A stretch of DNA of 64,000 nucleotides from Gautieria morchelliformis (GCA_015179125.1 WHVA01000147.1:1-64000); one strand, 5' to 3'. Positions 10,524-22,400 are shown, counted from the stretch's first letter. Notes: generated by a model from the letters alone, not told the origin. Translations and numbers: made by a program.

Positions 10524-11455
10524 AAACGTTGGGCCGGCCTAACGATAGGCCCAGCGGCAGCCAAAGCAACACCACGTGCTTTGAATGTGGCCAACCTGGC
10601 CACAAGAAGGCAGAGTGCCCCTGGCTTAGGTCCAGTATAAGGACAGCAGCCGTGAAGCACGACGATGAGGCCAAGGATCCGGAGACGGATCTCGGTCAAA
10701 ATTCTCTTCAACAGATTGATGAAGAGGGGGAGGGTGATTCCCAACCCAACGACACTCCATACAACGGAGATGCGCCCAGTGAAGAGTGGGACCCAGAGCC
10801 GTCCCAATACTATGAATGGGACGAAGAGGTGGAAGACACCACCTACATGTCCAGTGAAATCAGATTCGCGCTGGAGGACGAAACCGCCACGAAGATCATG
10901 GCGGCACGCATGTCGGTCACGCCAGACAAGGCGGCCGAGCCGGTGTATCACCACTGAAGCAAACACAGGACGCGACCAACGCACCCGCGCAGTGAGAACC
11001 GTACCCTATCGGGGTACTGGGAAATAAACGGCGTAAAAGCCCACTGCCTGCTAGATAGCGGCAGTGAAGGGGTACTGCTATCCCCCGAATTCACGCGAGC
11101 TACAGGGATGAAGACATTCTCCCTGGAGCAACCAATCGCGCTGCAGCTAGCCTGCATAGGCAGCCGTTCCACGATCAGCTATGGAACGAACACGACCATC
11201 AAGTTTGGTCGTGAGACATACGACGAATATTTCGATGTAGCGAACATCAAATATTACGACGCTATCTTAGGGACACCGTTCCTAAGGAGGTTCGGCATAA
11301 CCCTGGACTTTTCAAGCCCAGGGACGATCCGCAAGGGGAACGAAGTGATCCCCACGGGCAAGGTATCATTCGACGACGACGGATCAACGAATGAGGACAA
11401 GGGGCCACGGGTGATCAGAATCACCCAGGCACCAAAGCCTAACCTGGCTCATTGA
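10391..11455 (+). pseudogene. Nucleocapsid zinc knuckle and aspartic protease of copy A
   Basis: Frame with one TGA (10955-10957; CGA in D). Pro-rich linker, then the CCHC knuckle CFECGQPGHKKAEC at about 10579-10620, an acidic stretch, and a pepsin-like retroviral protease: active site LLDSGSEGVLL near 11050 and ILGTPFLRR near 11270. It ends at a TGA shared by the copies. The protease would mature Gag-Pol. This frame sits at -1 relative to Gag in A and D (and apparently B and C), so either an old indel or a programmed shift. Confidence 0.8.
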
Positions 11456-11530
11456 AGCCAGGAGGACGAGTCGCGGGACGACTCGTCCTCGAACTCACCC
11501 TACAGCCATAGGGAGAGGCACTCTCACCTA

Positions 11531-12346
11531 ATGGTGAAAGCGATGGGACAGAGGAAAGCGGGCCCGCGTGCCACGGGACCTAATAGACACCAACAGCGCC
11601 TAATGGCTTCTAAGCCAACCACCACCATCATCCTCACAGATGATGACCTTCCTCGCCTCCGTGAGGAATGGATGGAACGAATCACTGACTTAGTCAGCGG
11701 AATTCCATTAGAACTCCCGCCACTATGGGAGATCAACCATGAGACCAACCTCATCGATCCCAACAAGCACATGCGGTATCGACTACCGAAATGCCCCGAA
11801 CATTTCCGGGAGGAACTGTCGGCTAAGATAGAATGATACACCACTGCAAAGTGGTGGATTCCGGCAGTCGCACAGCAGGCAGTGCCCATGCTGTGTGTGC
11901 CGAAGAAGAACAGTACATTGAGAACCGTCTTCGATCTGCGCCAGCAGAACGAAAACACGGTGAAGGACATCACGCCCTTCCCGGATCAAGATATCATTCG
12001 CAGCGACATGGCTCGCTGTCGATATTGAACAAAACTCGATATGTCAGAAGCATACGAGCAGATACAGATCCATCCGGATCACGTAGCAAAGACTGCCTTT
12101 GCCACGATCCTTGGCACCTTCAGGAGCCAGGTGATACAGATGGGGGACTGCAACGCCCCATCAACATTCCAATGGCTGATGACAGCCATTTTCTGCGACT
12201 GCATAGGTCGCTTCGTCCATGTATACATGGACGACATCTTCATATTCTCGCTCTCAATACAAGAGCATGAAGAGCACCTCTACATCGCCTTTGACAGACT
12301 GAGGAAGAATCACCTTTTTCTGAGCAAGAAAAAGGTGGACCTCTAA
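11531..12346 (+). pseudogene. Reverse transcriptase of copy A, truncated
   Basis: Starts MVKAMGQRK at 11531. Blocks in order: a pol N-terminal part with HFREELSAKIE, VPKKN, FDLRQQN, LDMSEAYEQIQIHPD (first Asp), and YMDD at about 12226 followed by IFIFS. TGA stops at 11834-11836 and 12026-12028 replace CGA. After KKKVDL a ~538 bp deletion relative to copy D removes the thumb/connection and start of RNase H. Cannot encode active enzyme. Confidence 0.9.
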
Positions 12347-12348
12347 CA

Positions 12349-14287
12349 GACCACAAAGGGCTCGAGTACTTCGAGACCCAGAAGAGCCTATCTGACCGCC
12401 AGGTCAGATGGTGGGAGTTTCTCTCCCGGTTCAATTTCAACACCGTTCACGTCGACGGTGTAGAGATCAAGGTAGCGGACTGCCTGTCGCGCTACTACGA
12501 GAGCGACACGAGTGATGACAATCACCTGGACCATGTCTTCGTGAACGTGGATGCGCATTTAGACCCGGACGGTGAATTATTGCCCACCGATCGGTATATC
12601 GAGCTGCGAACAGCGGCGACAAGACGCTCTAAACGCCTCGCTGAGAAGACAGAGGCGAGAGTAATGGAATCTGCCACGTTAAACGAGGGCTCACCAGAGC
12701 CCGTGAATGTCGCCGCATCATGCGACGACGATGATGATGTCAGAGCCATCGCTGCAGGAAATGACGGCGCGCCCCTGCGCCGGATCGTCGAGCAGGGCGT
12801 AGACCTGTCTAAGGTCCTACAAGATGCGTACCACAGGGACACCATGTTCACAAAGATCATGGCGCACCCGGACGCGCACCCGAGATTTGGGATCCGGGAC
12901 GGGCTGATATGGACTAAGAATCAACTCAAAAGAGACATCATTGCCATCCCCTGCTCTGTTCTTCAAGGGGGAAGGAAGCTGATTGAAATTATCATCGATC
13001 GGGCACATCAGATAGTCGGCCACTACGGCCATCTGAAGACTTCGAACTACGTTCGAAGAGCATACTGGTGGCCGGGCATGAGCTCAGACATAGAAGTGTT
13101 CTGCACATTGTGCGCGAGGTGTCAGATGACAAAAACCGGACCACAACGGCCCAAAGGCCTACTACACAGCCTACCCATTCCAGATAGGCTGTGGCAGTCG
13201 ATTGGCATCGACTTCATGGGGCCCCTGCCCAAATCCAATGACTATGACTACCTGATGGTAGTCATCGACCGACTAACATCGCTCATACACCTTGTACCAA
13301 CCACGACGAGCGTGTCAGCCAAGGGAGTAGCCTGGCTGTTTCTGAAGGAGGTCATTCGACTCCACGGAGTTCCCGACTCCATTGTCTCTGACAGAGACTC
13401 GAAGTTCACGTCGATCTTCTGGCGTGAACTACAGCGACTCACGGGGACTAAGCTCCTCATGTCAACTGCCTTCCATCCCCAAATGGATGGAGCCACCGAG
13501 CGGGCAAACCGCTCGATTGGCCAGATAGTGCGCGCGGTCATCAGAGACGATCAGAAGGATTGGGCATTGAAATGCCCAATGGTTGAGGTCGCCCTCAACA
13601 GAAACGTCAGCGTGACCACAGGGTTCGCCCCTTTCGAGCTGAACCACGGGTATATGCCGCGGATAGACCTCCCCATAGCCGTGGACACCCCGTTCAAGGG
13701 GGTAGCCCGGTTCGCACATCAGGCAAAATGGAACCTGATGGCGGCACACGATGCAATCATAGAGCATCGAGTGACGCAAACATTTCATGCAAATAAGAAA
13801 TGTATGGCGAGCAACAGGTACGCGACCAACGACCGTGTCTACCTCTCGACACAAAACCTAACTCTCCCGAAAGGAAGAGCCAGAAAACTAGTCCCGCGGT
13901 ACATCGGAGCGTACCGCGTTGTCGAGGCTCACAACGATGCCTCGATGGTGACCCTTGATCTTCCCGACGAGCTGAAAAGCCGTTGCATTTCACCGGTCTT
14001 CCATTCCAGCCTCGTACGGCGATACAAGGCTAACAATGACGAATTGTTCCCTCATCATGAGGCCAAGTCATTTTATGACTTCGGAGCAAACGACGACAAG
14101 GAGTGGCTCGTCGACGAGATTATTGCACATTGATGGATAAACTCGATGGACCTGGAGTTCCAGGTCCGTTGGACCCTAGGCAACGTGACATGGGAACCCA
14201 TGTCGTCCTGCAAGGACCTTGAAGCCCTAGATAGCTATCTAGAGCTTCGGGGGGTGGGCAAGCCACGCGACCTCCCCAGACGCCGCT
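12349..14287 (+). pseudogene. RNase H remnant, integrase and chromodomain of copy A
   Basis: Starts with the RNase H tail (TDHKGLEYFETQ). The long ORF 12541-14133 holds the integrase: HHCC zinc domain (GHYGHLKTSNY ... FCTLCARCQ), then the catalytic core with GIDFMGP, VSDRDSKF and ATERANR giving D, D, E, then VVEAHND and VFHSSLVRRY. A TGA at 14131-14133 (CGA in D) splits off the chromodomain (EWLVDEII ... LEFQVRWTLGNVTWEP), which ends at TAG 14287. Integrase inserts the cDNA; the chromodomain is expected to steer it to heterochromatin. The integrase itself looks intact. Confidence 0.9.
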
Positions 14288-14410
14288 AGACGCCTCTGTC
14301 ACATGAAGACCACATGATGCACTGGCCACGGCACGGTTAAATTTTCACCTCGGATATTTCCGAGGGCGCATCGCTCTTCTTGGAAGCTAACCACCATCAT
14401 CCTCACGAAG

Positions 14411-16390
14411 ATGATATCCCCCAAAGATGGGATGGACATTGATCCGTCAACGTCCATAACGCGAGCAACGGCCCCGAGACAGGGGGCTGCAGACATTCTG
14501 CATGCTCCAATAGACCAGGAGCACTGGATGATCGTGGGATGGGAGGACGCCCTCGCCATCGTCCACCCGGACGATTGCGCAACGTGTGCAGACTACGCCG
14601 CGCACTTACGGGCCGCGACAGCCACCCGCAAGGTCAAGTTGCGGAACAAAGACATCGGCGACACCATCGATGCATCCTGGGGATGGCTCCCAAGGGGCAT
14701 CGTGCGTGATGCGCGAGAAGAGCCCATCCGGGAAATCCATGACCTTAAAAAAGAGGTCAAGGAGTTGGAACGTGCGGTCGAAGACCGCGACGACGCGCTC
14801 CTAACCGAGCGCGCCAAGATCAAGGAACTGGAGCAGCAGCTGAGCGCAGCCCAGCTCCAGGTTACCCTGGTCCACGCTGCCTCAAAAAGGCCGCGACATG
14901 ACCCGGCCATGGACCCAGTGGCCGGGCCATCATCACCTCATGCGACGGCGCCGTTGCCGCCGCGCGCAACATCGGGGCTAGCATCCCGATTGTCAGTGCC
15001 GACCCCGACGACGACAACGATGGAAGGGCATAGCGCACCTTCCGACTCTGCATATGGCGTCCCAGATGGATGGGAGTCAGACTCGTCCGTCCTGAAGACA
15101 TACGACCCGGAAAGGGCACAGAGGCTGGCAGAGCAGCCAAAGAAAAAGGGCAAGAAATTGCGCGGAAACGCCAACACCGTCAATGGGCTAGCCATTGCGA
15201 AGGAAAGCGTGATCAGCGCTTACCTAGCGGCATCATCGTTGCACACCATCAACAACCCTGCCCTGCAATGGCGGATAGCACAGGTCGAGGCCCAGTACAT
15301 CAGGCCTGGCGTGGCCCTTCCTCCACCTGCGGGGACAGTTCACCCTCCCTACCCGGGGGAGGGGACACTCATCCCACTCGGAGCTCCACCGATCTCCGAG
15401 ACGGGCCTCCTACCACGGCCGGTAGGGAAGGCCCAACAGCGTCATACTCAATGGTACAACGTCTGCCCGCTCGACGACCCATGCTTCGTCAAACTCATAG
15501 CGCGGGCAAAAGAGACGCTGCAGTTCGCCCGTACGCGCGAGATGACCGGCGTATTCAAACACATCGAGCGCAAACAACGCGCTCGCAATCCCAAAAGGGA
15601 TTGTCTCGTGATAGCGGGCGGTACCCCGCACGATATCGTGGCCATCCTGAAGGGTTGGATACACAACCCTGAAGGAAACCCATCCACCATCCGTGACAAC
15701 GCAGATGGCACCTTCAACCTAGATGACATGGACGTCTGGATGTGTTTGAAGGCCCTTGCGCCCCGGGTCAAAGGGGTCGCATCACCACTCAAGGCGAGGC
15801 TACTCGACCTATTCGGCTCGACAGACCAATGGTCGAGCCTCGTCGACGCCAGGGAAGTGCTGACGCCTCAGAGCACCACCCTGCGGCTCTCAATTACTGG
15901 CCCATTCCCTGTGGAGGGCCGAGCCGGCCCTGACATCCCCCTCGCCGAGATCACGAGATGGTTGGCCCGCTACGCGGGGGTCACTCGCGAGCGAGTGGCA
16001 TGCATTGAACATTATGTTCAACGCAGCATCACCGGTGCGGCATTAAGTGCCGCCGCCCGCGAGGGCCAACAAAAGGTCATCGAGACCAGCCATGTGAGGG
16101 CCACGGTGCCGTGACCCCTCACTCACGCTCAGCTCGACCAAGAGCTGGCGCGCTTCCAGCCCCCTCCTCAGACTGAGGACCCGGCCGTTGAGGCCATGCT
16201 CCGCGAGGACACTGGCCTTAACACCCAAGCGGATACCGCCGCTAGTGGTGAGGCCGACCAGCCTCACCCAATCACCACCGATGACGCGGAGGTGCCCCCG
16301 GAGGAGTCACGCGCTCCACCGGCCCCGTACGACGACGTCATCGTATCGGCCACTCTAGAGGACTCCCTCATGGATGACCTCTATGAGTAG
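14411..16390 (+). pseudogene. ORF3 in the env position of copy A, unknown function
   Basis: About 660 codons, starting 120 bases after pol. One TGA at 16112-16114 (CGA in D). N-terminal part with EHWMIVGWEDALAIVHPDD and CATC; residues ~105-160 form a heptad-like coiled coil (IHDLKKEVKELERAV ... IKELEQQLS); a Pro/Thr-rich linker; a basic PKKKGKKLR patch near residue 240 (possible nuclear signal); then a globular part (WYNVCPLDD ... GWIHNPEG ... MDVWM); the C-terminus is acidic and ends LMDDLYE just before the polypurine tract. No signal peptide or membrane segment seen, so not an envelope protein. Homologues occur in C, D and two divergent remnants. I do not recognise the family. Confidence 0.75.
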
Positions 16391-16412
16391 TAGTTGACCC
16401 CTATAGTTGTCT

Positions 16413-16426
16413 ATAGAGGGGGAGGG
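16413..16426 (+). other. Polypurine tract of copy A
   Basis: Run of purines (agagggggaggg) directly before the 3' LTR, the expected primer site for plus-strand DNA synthesis. The same tract precedes the 3' LTRs at 53048 and 59547, and a weaker form precedes 62818. Confidence 0.85.
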
Positions 16427-16641
16427 TGTAAATAACCCGTGTATCTACATGTACATTAGTTATTACATAATCCCAGTGGGCCCCTTAGGGACCCACTGTA
16501 TAGTTTATGCGTGGGAACCGGCCAGCGGCCCCCATCGCATCTTACTCTTACCTGTCACTACGTAGCATTCAGAATACCACTCATTGGTCAAGTTCTGTTG
16601 TGCCCTTGTGATACAAGGTCTTAAGATCAATATCCTTTACA
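16427..16641 (+). repeat. 3' LTR of copy A
   Basis: 215 bp, TGTAAATAAC...CTTTACA, followed by the target duplication GGTTC at 16642-16646. Confidence 0.95.
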
Positions 16642-16646
16642 GGTTC

Positions 16647-16838
16647 ATACCCTTATGATGATGACAGCATTGAGAATGAACATGGCAAGGTTGTGGTCAA
16701 TTCTGCCTTAGCGAGCACCTTGCGATCGTCCTTTTCATCTTCATCCTATGGGTATGATGCCAATGATTCTAATTCTGAGTACCCTAGTCGTCATCATCAG
16801 GCGCAGTTTGCCGAACTCGCAACACAGAGAGGTACCTA
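16647..16838 (+). pseudogene. Reading frame interrupted by copy A (right part)
   Basis: Continuation of the frame that ends at 8952: about 63 codons, Ser/Asp/Tyr-rich (YPYDDDSIENEHGK, SSFSSSSYGYDAND), to a TAG. Family not recognised. Confidence 0.45.
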
Positions 16839-17567
16839 GCTGCATCGTAGCTCTGTACACTCTTCACCCATTCTTGTTATTGGCCAGATTACCTGAGATC
16901 GCGTGGGGAGGCAGCGGCTTCGCATGCCTGGGGAGCGACACAGCCTGCGCCTTCTCCCACGCACGTGGGACGAGCAGGACCGCGATGCACGTGTCGCGCT
17001 TCGCATCTCCCCGTTGCTGCTGCTGTTCCTCCTGCTCCGACACGTCCCCGCACTCCTGGTCCACATCACCCACACTCCTAGTGAGTCTCCGTCACCCTGC
17101 TCCTTCTTGACATGACCCGCCCTCCTCCTCGATATCGCCTGGTCCCCCTGGCGGTCCACGTCACCATGTGCTCCTTCTTGACACGGCCTTGCACTCCACT
17201 GGTATTCAGACGGCCAACTTGAACAGAGCTGGGGCCCTCTCATCAAGAGGGACACCCTTCTTTGTGTGCTATCCAGTCGATGATGCCCTGCTGCAATCTG
17301 TACTATCAGGAACAGCATGCAGCTCTCCCGCTGCCCACCCACTGACAAGGGTGGACAAATATGTCATATATCCATAATATATTAATTTTTGCCAATATAA
17401 CTAGTCTGGGGCACATATAAAGCTTAATTGTAGTTTAATCCCTTGACATATGTCCTGAGTACAAGATCTGTCAACAAGCTATTGGTTCCAACAGGTATTC
17501 AGCTTGCAATTGACATTCTAGTCTGGGCGCACCTGGTCAAAAATGTGAATTTTTTACCGGTTGGTTT
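16839..17567. other. No gene recognised
   Basis: GC-rich stretch to about 17350 with cctgctcc/ctggtccac motifs resembling those at 8590-8700, then AT-rich sequence. No supported coding region. The last five bases (GGTTT) are the probable target duplication of the next repeat. Confidence 0.4.
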
Positions 17568-18505
17568 TTTTAGAATTAATATCAGATATATCAGAATAGA
17601 TATATTCTGAATGCTTGGGGAGTGGGAATCCTTTGTGCACCCCTGTGCGCGATGTATGTGTGAGCTGACTAAGCTCTGTGGAGCGAGCGCGTCACTGCTT
17701 GGTGCAGGTCACCTGACCAGGTCGAGGGGGAAATAGATGATAACAGAGAAACAAAGGGTCTAAAGCATTCGCCTTTGGAATAGTATAGTGTAGCCAGTTA
17801 TAATAGACTCTCAGCAAAGAATTAGAGAAAACTATCAAGAATTAAGATCTGTAGCTATCAAACAAGTCTACAGTGACTTCAGGGGGTGAAACAGCAATGT
17901 CTGGATTGTTCTGGATGTTTTGTTCGTACATTTATTGTAGCTACTTATACTATATTAGTAGTGACTACCAGTGTTCAAGATAGTGAGTGAATGGGTCAGG
18001 ATAATGTCCTTTGACATAGGAAATGCTCCACAGGCTGCATACAGCTGTGGGGCAGGAACAATGATGGGGATACTTGTCCTACTGACAAGTATCTAAGCTG
18101 GGACCTTGGAGCAGCATACAAAGCCCCTATAAACATGAAATACAGTTCGTAATCAGTGGGCTAATCAGGGGAATAGAATAGAAAAGAATCTTGTGTGTCT
18201 CCTGTGCTGTGTGCCTACAGCAGCCTTGGCAAGGCATTTGCCATCTCTGTACCTCTCTCTTGAGGTAGCTATTCAGTACGTCCATAGATAGGACTGTAGA
18301 CTGCGATTTACATCGTGTCCAATGTCCCTGTATGGTACTATTAGTCCCATAGCAATTTATTCTTCTGACCAGGGCCCAGGTGCCTGCTTTCCAGGGCAGG
18401 GACTGCTACTGGTGCATGGATGATCTCTCCCAGGTAGTTAGCTCAATTAGACGATTGTTAGACCTCAGAATAGTGTGTGATATAACTCTCCCATTTATTC
18501 TAACA
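17568..18505 (+). repeat. 1 kb TTTT...AACA repeat, subfamily N1 (copy 1)
   Basis: 938 bp, starting TTTTAGAATTAAT and ending TTATTCTAACA, with flanks GGTTT / GATTT (one mismatch). Close match to 60330-61257, which has a perfect 5 bp duplication. No ORF. It contains a conserved block (gctgactaagct ... gtcac) and tctgtagctatcaaacaag. Either a solo LTR with an unusual TT start or a short non-autonomous element. Confidence 0.7.
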
Positions 18506-20272
18506 GATTTACATCAATGTTAAGCTACTGTGCCCTCGTATAAGCTCATATGACCTCATATTTCAAATTTGGACTGAATCCATCGAGAACTAGCTATTCT
18601 ATAGCTGTTTTAATTTTGGATGCCGAATAATGGAATCAAAACAAGCACCCACCTTATGTACTGCAAAGCGCTGTAGATCCCTGTTGTGAAACTGGTATGC
18701 AATAACAGACAGGGGGCATCCTTGGTTCATGCCCCGTCCTATCAGTCTGGTTGCCAAGGCATAGTCATCAAAACAGACCGTGGTAAGCCTGTTTTGAACC
18801 TTTCTGCATATCCAGTCTGTGTACTCACGCAGCACTCCCCTTCTGCTGATGTTGTGAGTCAGTCTGTCCAGGACAATGCTCAGAAAGGCCCACTTGATAT
18901 CCAGGTATAACACCCCTAGCACCTTCTCCTTCCTCCACATGTCCTTGGCCTCTCCCACTACGTAGTGTATGGTGTCGGTTGTTGACTGTCCAGGTCTACA
19001 TCAGAAATGGTTATCGGGCAGCAGGTGGTATTTCTCAGTCATTTTGACCAGGTCCTCCACTATGCATGCGACAATACCTTCCCTATTGTGTCTATTGGGC
19101 CTGTAGGCCCCGGGAACCATGTAGTCGGCTTTACCTGGTTTGTGGAGGACCTTTGTGATGGAGTCCCTCCATTCTGCCAGGTATGTCTGGAGCTCAAACG
19201 TTGCGCAGAACAGGGGTCATATGTAGGGAAAGAGAACATCAATGCATTGCTTAATGATCTCATTTGGTATACCGTTCTCTCCAGGAGCTTTGAACGGGTT
19301 GAGACTATCCACTGCTCTTCGTATCTGCTTGTCAGATATTGGTTGGTACTTGAACACTGGTGGCGGGTATTCGTAGTCTGGAGGTATGGGCTCCATGTTG
19401 GTGCTTGGTTCTGGGAAGAATGCGTTGAACAGCATGTCCGCCTGCTGCTTGTTCATCTCTGCCACTACCCTCGTGCTTTTTGCTCTCTCTGACGACAGTG
19501 TCGGTACTCATGCTCGCCCCCAATCGGTCACATCTTGCAAAGCGTACCTGTGTGCTGTCCAGACTGTCTTTTGGTCTATTCTGCTTAGGAAGTCCCTCCA
19601 ATGCTATTTCTTTGACCTCTCTATGGCTCCTGCATATTGGTTCCTGGCATCCCTGTACTCACTGTGCACTGCGTCTTCTGGGCTGTCCCTCCTCACATAG
19701 GACTTCCTGCCCAGCCATCTCATTTCTGCTCTGATCTGAGTCGGCTGCAGGTAGGGGGACGGCTTGCTCTTCGGCACCAACTCCTCCATTGTGGCTGTTA
19801 TGGCTGTGGTCAGTGCATGTAGGTGGTGGTGGAACTGTTTCCTGGTGAGTGGTGTTGGCACTCCTATCTCGCTCTGCAGCCTTGCCTCAAGCTTCTCATT
19901 GTACTGCTTCCAATCGACCTGCCTGTAATTGGCCTTCTGGTTCTGTGTGCTGGCCTTAACGGTTACGTCGATTGTGGTGTCTATGAGGAAATGATTGCTT
20001 TTTGGTGGTTGATCTTCTGGCACTGTCATGTAGCTGGTGAGATTTTCTATTAATGAAGATGAGGCGAAAATGTTATCTGTTCGAGTGTAATTTCCTGTGG
20101 CCATTGCTTTGAGAGTGGGGATGCCTTTAGTCAACGCCATATGCATTCCGTGCTCCAATATCACATCTAGTAGAATTTGTGCTTCGTCCAGATAGGCTTT
20201 GGTGAAGAGATGCAAGTTCTGCAGCTCATCCCACATCGGATGGTGTCTATTGAAGGCCCCTAGCCACATCAT
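18506..20272 (-). pseudogene. Tad-like non-LTR element ORF2 remnant (minus strand)
   Basis: Read leftwards: part of an AP-type endonuclease (LGAFNRHHPMWDE, then a TDN block near the end of the domain), a linker, then RT blocks: FKAPGENGIPNEI, a degraded middle, LDIKWAF (first catalytic region), and QGCPLSVIAYQ. The YxDD box is missing; the element stops near the N1 repeat. Several frames are needed. Closest relative in the window is the plus-strand element at 20401-25875, but it is clearly a different copy or family. Confidence 0.8.
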
Positions 20273-20400
20273 TCCTTCCGGGGGGTCACGTGCTTCTGAC
20301 CACTATCTACTAGCTTTTTTCCCACGGTCTCTGGGGGAAAAAAACGCGAAAAGATAGTTATATATTCACTAGCTTGCCATAATAAGACACCCCAGACACA
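20273..20400. other. Junction between the two head-to-head non-LTR elements
   Basis: About 130 bases with a purine-rich gggggaaaaaaa tract. Nothing else recognisable. Confidence 0.4.
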
Positions 20401-22128
20401 TTGGAACTATGCGCAAAACACCAGGCAATGCCCGGAGACGACCCTGGCAGTGCGGTGACCCGACCAACGCGCGCGCGCACCAGGGGTGTCACTGGGGAAG
20501 AAAGGACAGCGGAAGTGCTGGAGAGGGAAGAGAATACCAGAAAAAGTGTCACTGTGGTCAAAGACAGCATGACCGCACGATCCTACCTCGAATCTAAGTG
20601 CCTACTGATCCAGGGAGCGCAGTATACCCTGGAGAGCCTCAGAGTCGCCCTCCTCTACATTACACAAACCCCCGGCGTTCCCAAGTCAGTGCAGGAGGGG
20701 ATGCGGGCTATAGCATACGTCATGAGAGACATCCAGAGCAGGACCGGCGCAGAGGCGATCATAGAGGCAGTGAAGAGTCAGTTGGATGAGTCGACACAGA
20801 GGATGAGCGACGCAACGGCAGGGGTGGTGGAGGCAGCAGCAGAGGTCAGGAAGGCCGCCAGGGAAGCGCAGGAGCAGCTCATCACGCGCACCCCTCAGGT
20901 AGCGGGAACGACGCCCCCCACGGGGGGCACGCCCCGCTGTACATATGCAGATGCCGCGGCAGGTGCCTGCAGCCTCAACCCAACGCACGCAGCGGTCCTG
21001 GCCAAGAGCGAGATCAAAGCAAGACAGGTGCTGGTGGACGTGCATCCAGAGGCCAAAACGAACCCCCTGGCAGACATGATGGAGAGGGTGTTGGTAGCGA
21101 AAGCGAACATAGCCCTGGAAGGGTTAGAGGGTGACTGGCAGGGGCACGGGGCAGTGGTGGGGGTGAAGAAGCTAAGAAACGGGGGCGTGATCTATGAGAT
21201 GTAAACCAGCCAGGCCGCCGACCACCTCAGGATCGAGGAATATATGGAGCAATTCCTCCAGCACTAGGGCGCCCAGGCGGTCATAAAGCCATGCCCCTTC
21301 CCGCTTGTGGTAGAGTACGTGCCGCTATCCTTCGACCCCTTGGACCCGCGCCATTTGCAGGAGCTGGAGGACTCCAACAGGCTGGGAGATGAGACGGTCC
21401 TCTCCACTAGATGGATCAAGCCGCCTGGCCGGAGGTCCGAGTGACAGAGAGTGGCCCATGTCATCCTCAACATGGCGACAGCGACCAAGGCAAACTGCAT
21501 CATCAAAGAGGGGCTCGTCATTGAAGGGAAGAGGGTGTGGGTGAGGAAACTCACGCAGGACCCGAGGCGGTGCCTTTGCTGCCAGAAGGTGGGAGCGGAC
21601 CACCTGGCAGCTGGATGCAAGCAGATACACGATACCTGCGCCACATGTGCTGGGATGCACAGGTCATCCGAATGTAAGGAGATAGACCCGAGGAATTTCA
21701 GGTGCAGCAACTGCAAAGAGGCTGGCCACACAGCCTGGGGCCACAGGTGCCCGGCGTTCGCCGCCCAGAATGCCATACACCAGACCAAATTCCCTGAGAA
21801 CCAGTACAAGTACTTCCTGATCAGGAGCCAGCCCTCCACATGGGAGCAGCTGGATGTGACGGTCATCGCGGCCCAGTCCCCTGCAGACAGCTGGACCCCA
21901 GTGAGTGGGGAGGCCACACTGACAGAGTTCCGAGCGGAAGCAAACGCAGGGGAGGGAGGCAAGGGACGGGCAGAGGAGGAGGCGGCGATGCTGGAAAGGG
22001 AAAGGGATGTGAGCAAAGGGGCGCCTGCAACGGCGCTGGGGAAGAGTGGAAGGGTGGAAGCTGAAGAGGGGGAAAAGAGAGGTGGGAGCCAGCGGGGGAC
22101 AGAGTCGTGGGCAGATCAAATGGAATGA
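20401..22128 (+). pseudogene. Tad-like non-LTR element ORF1 (Gag-like), broken by stops
   Basis: A single frame from ATG 20428 with stops at 21202-21204 and 21265-21267 and one shortly before 21451. The N-terminal half is helical with Ala/Glu-rich coiled-coil character (ATAGVVEAAAEVRKAAREA). The C-terminal part has a cluster of zinc knuckles: CLCCQK ... CKQIHDTCATCAGMHRSSEC and CSNCKEAGHTAWGHRC. This is the nucleic-acid-binding ORF1 protein that coats element RNA. It ends at TGA 22128; ORF2 begins ~270 bases later. Confidence 0.8.
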
Positions 22129-22400
22129 GAGGAGGAGAACGGGGCAGTGGAAGAGCAGCCACAGAGGGTGGACACCCTGCTGGATTTCCCCATGTCACCA
22201 ACCCAGCAAAGCGTGCAGCCCAGCACCTCAGGCCCCAGAGGCAAGCCGTGGAGGCTCCCCCCCGCCCCAAGGCCCCCCACACCTGGTACAACGACCTCCG
22301 CTAGAGAGCCCAACAAAAAGCTACACCAACTGAAACAGCGCTCGCTGGCTGACTATGCCACACCCAGGCAGGGCACAGCGCCATCACACCAACCATTCCG

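Larger units (their letters stand above)
8953..16641 (+). mobile_element. Ty3/gypsy chromovirus copy A, full ends, 7.7 kb
   Basis: Complete insertion: 215 bp LTRs at both ends and the 5 bp duplication GGTTC at 8948-8952 and 16642-16646. Order: LTR, Gag, CCHC-protease, RT, (deleted) RNase H, integrase with chromodomain, ORF3, polypurine tract, LTR. The integrase-last order and the chromodomain make it a chromovirus. All seven internal stops I traced are TGA where another copy has CGA. No tRNA-type primer binding site is recognisable after the 5' LTR (9168 on); I could not find its primer. Confidence 0.95.

Noticed and set aside
9837..16114. TGA recoding (reassigned or read-through stops) in copy A
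   Set aside because: Other copies have CGA at each site and different TGAs elsewhere; mutation at CpG is simpler.
14411..16390. ORF3 as a retroviral envelope gene
   Set aside because: No signal peptide, membrane segment or cleavage motif seen; it has a coiled coil and a basic patch instead.
1..16641. Palindrome as a simple fold-back sequencing chimera
   Set aside because: The 4.9 kb spacer is not palindromic and copy A has a true target duplication; a local assembly error near the arm switch points remains possible and is listed as a finding.
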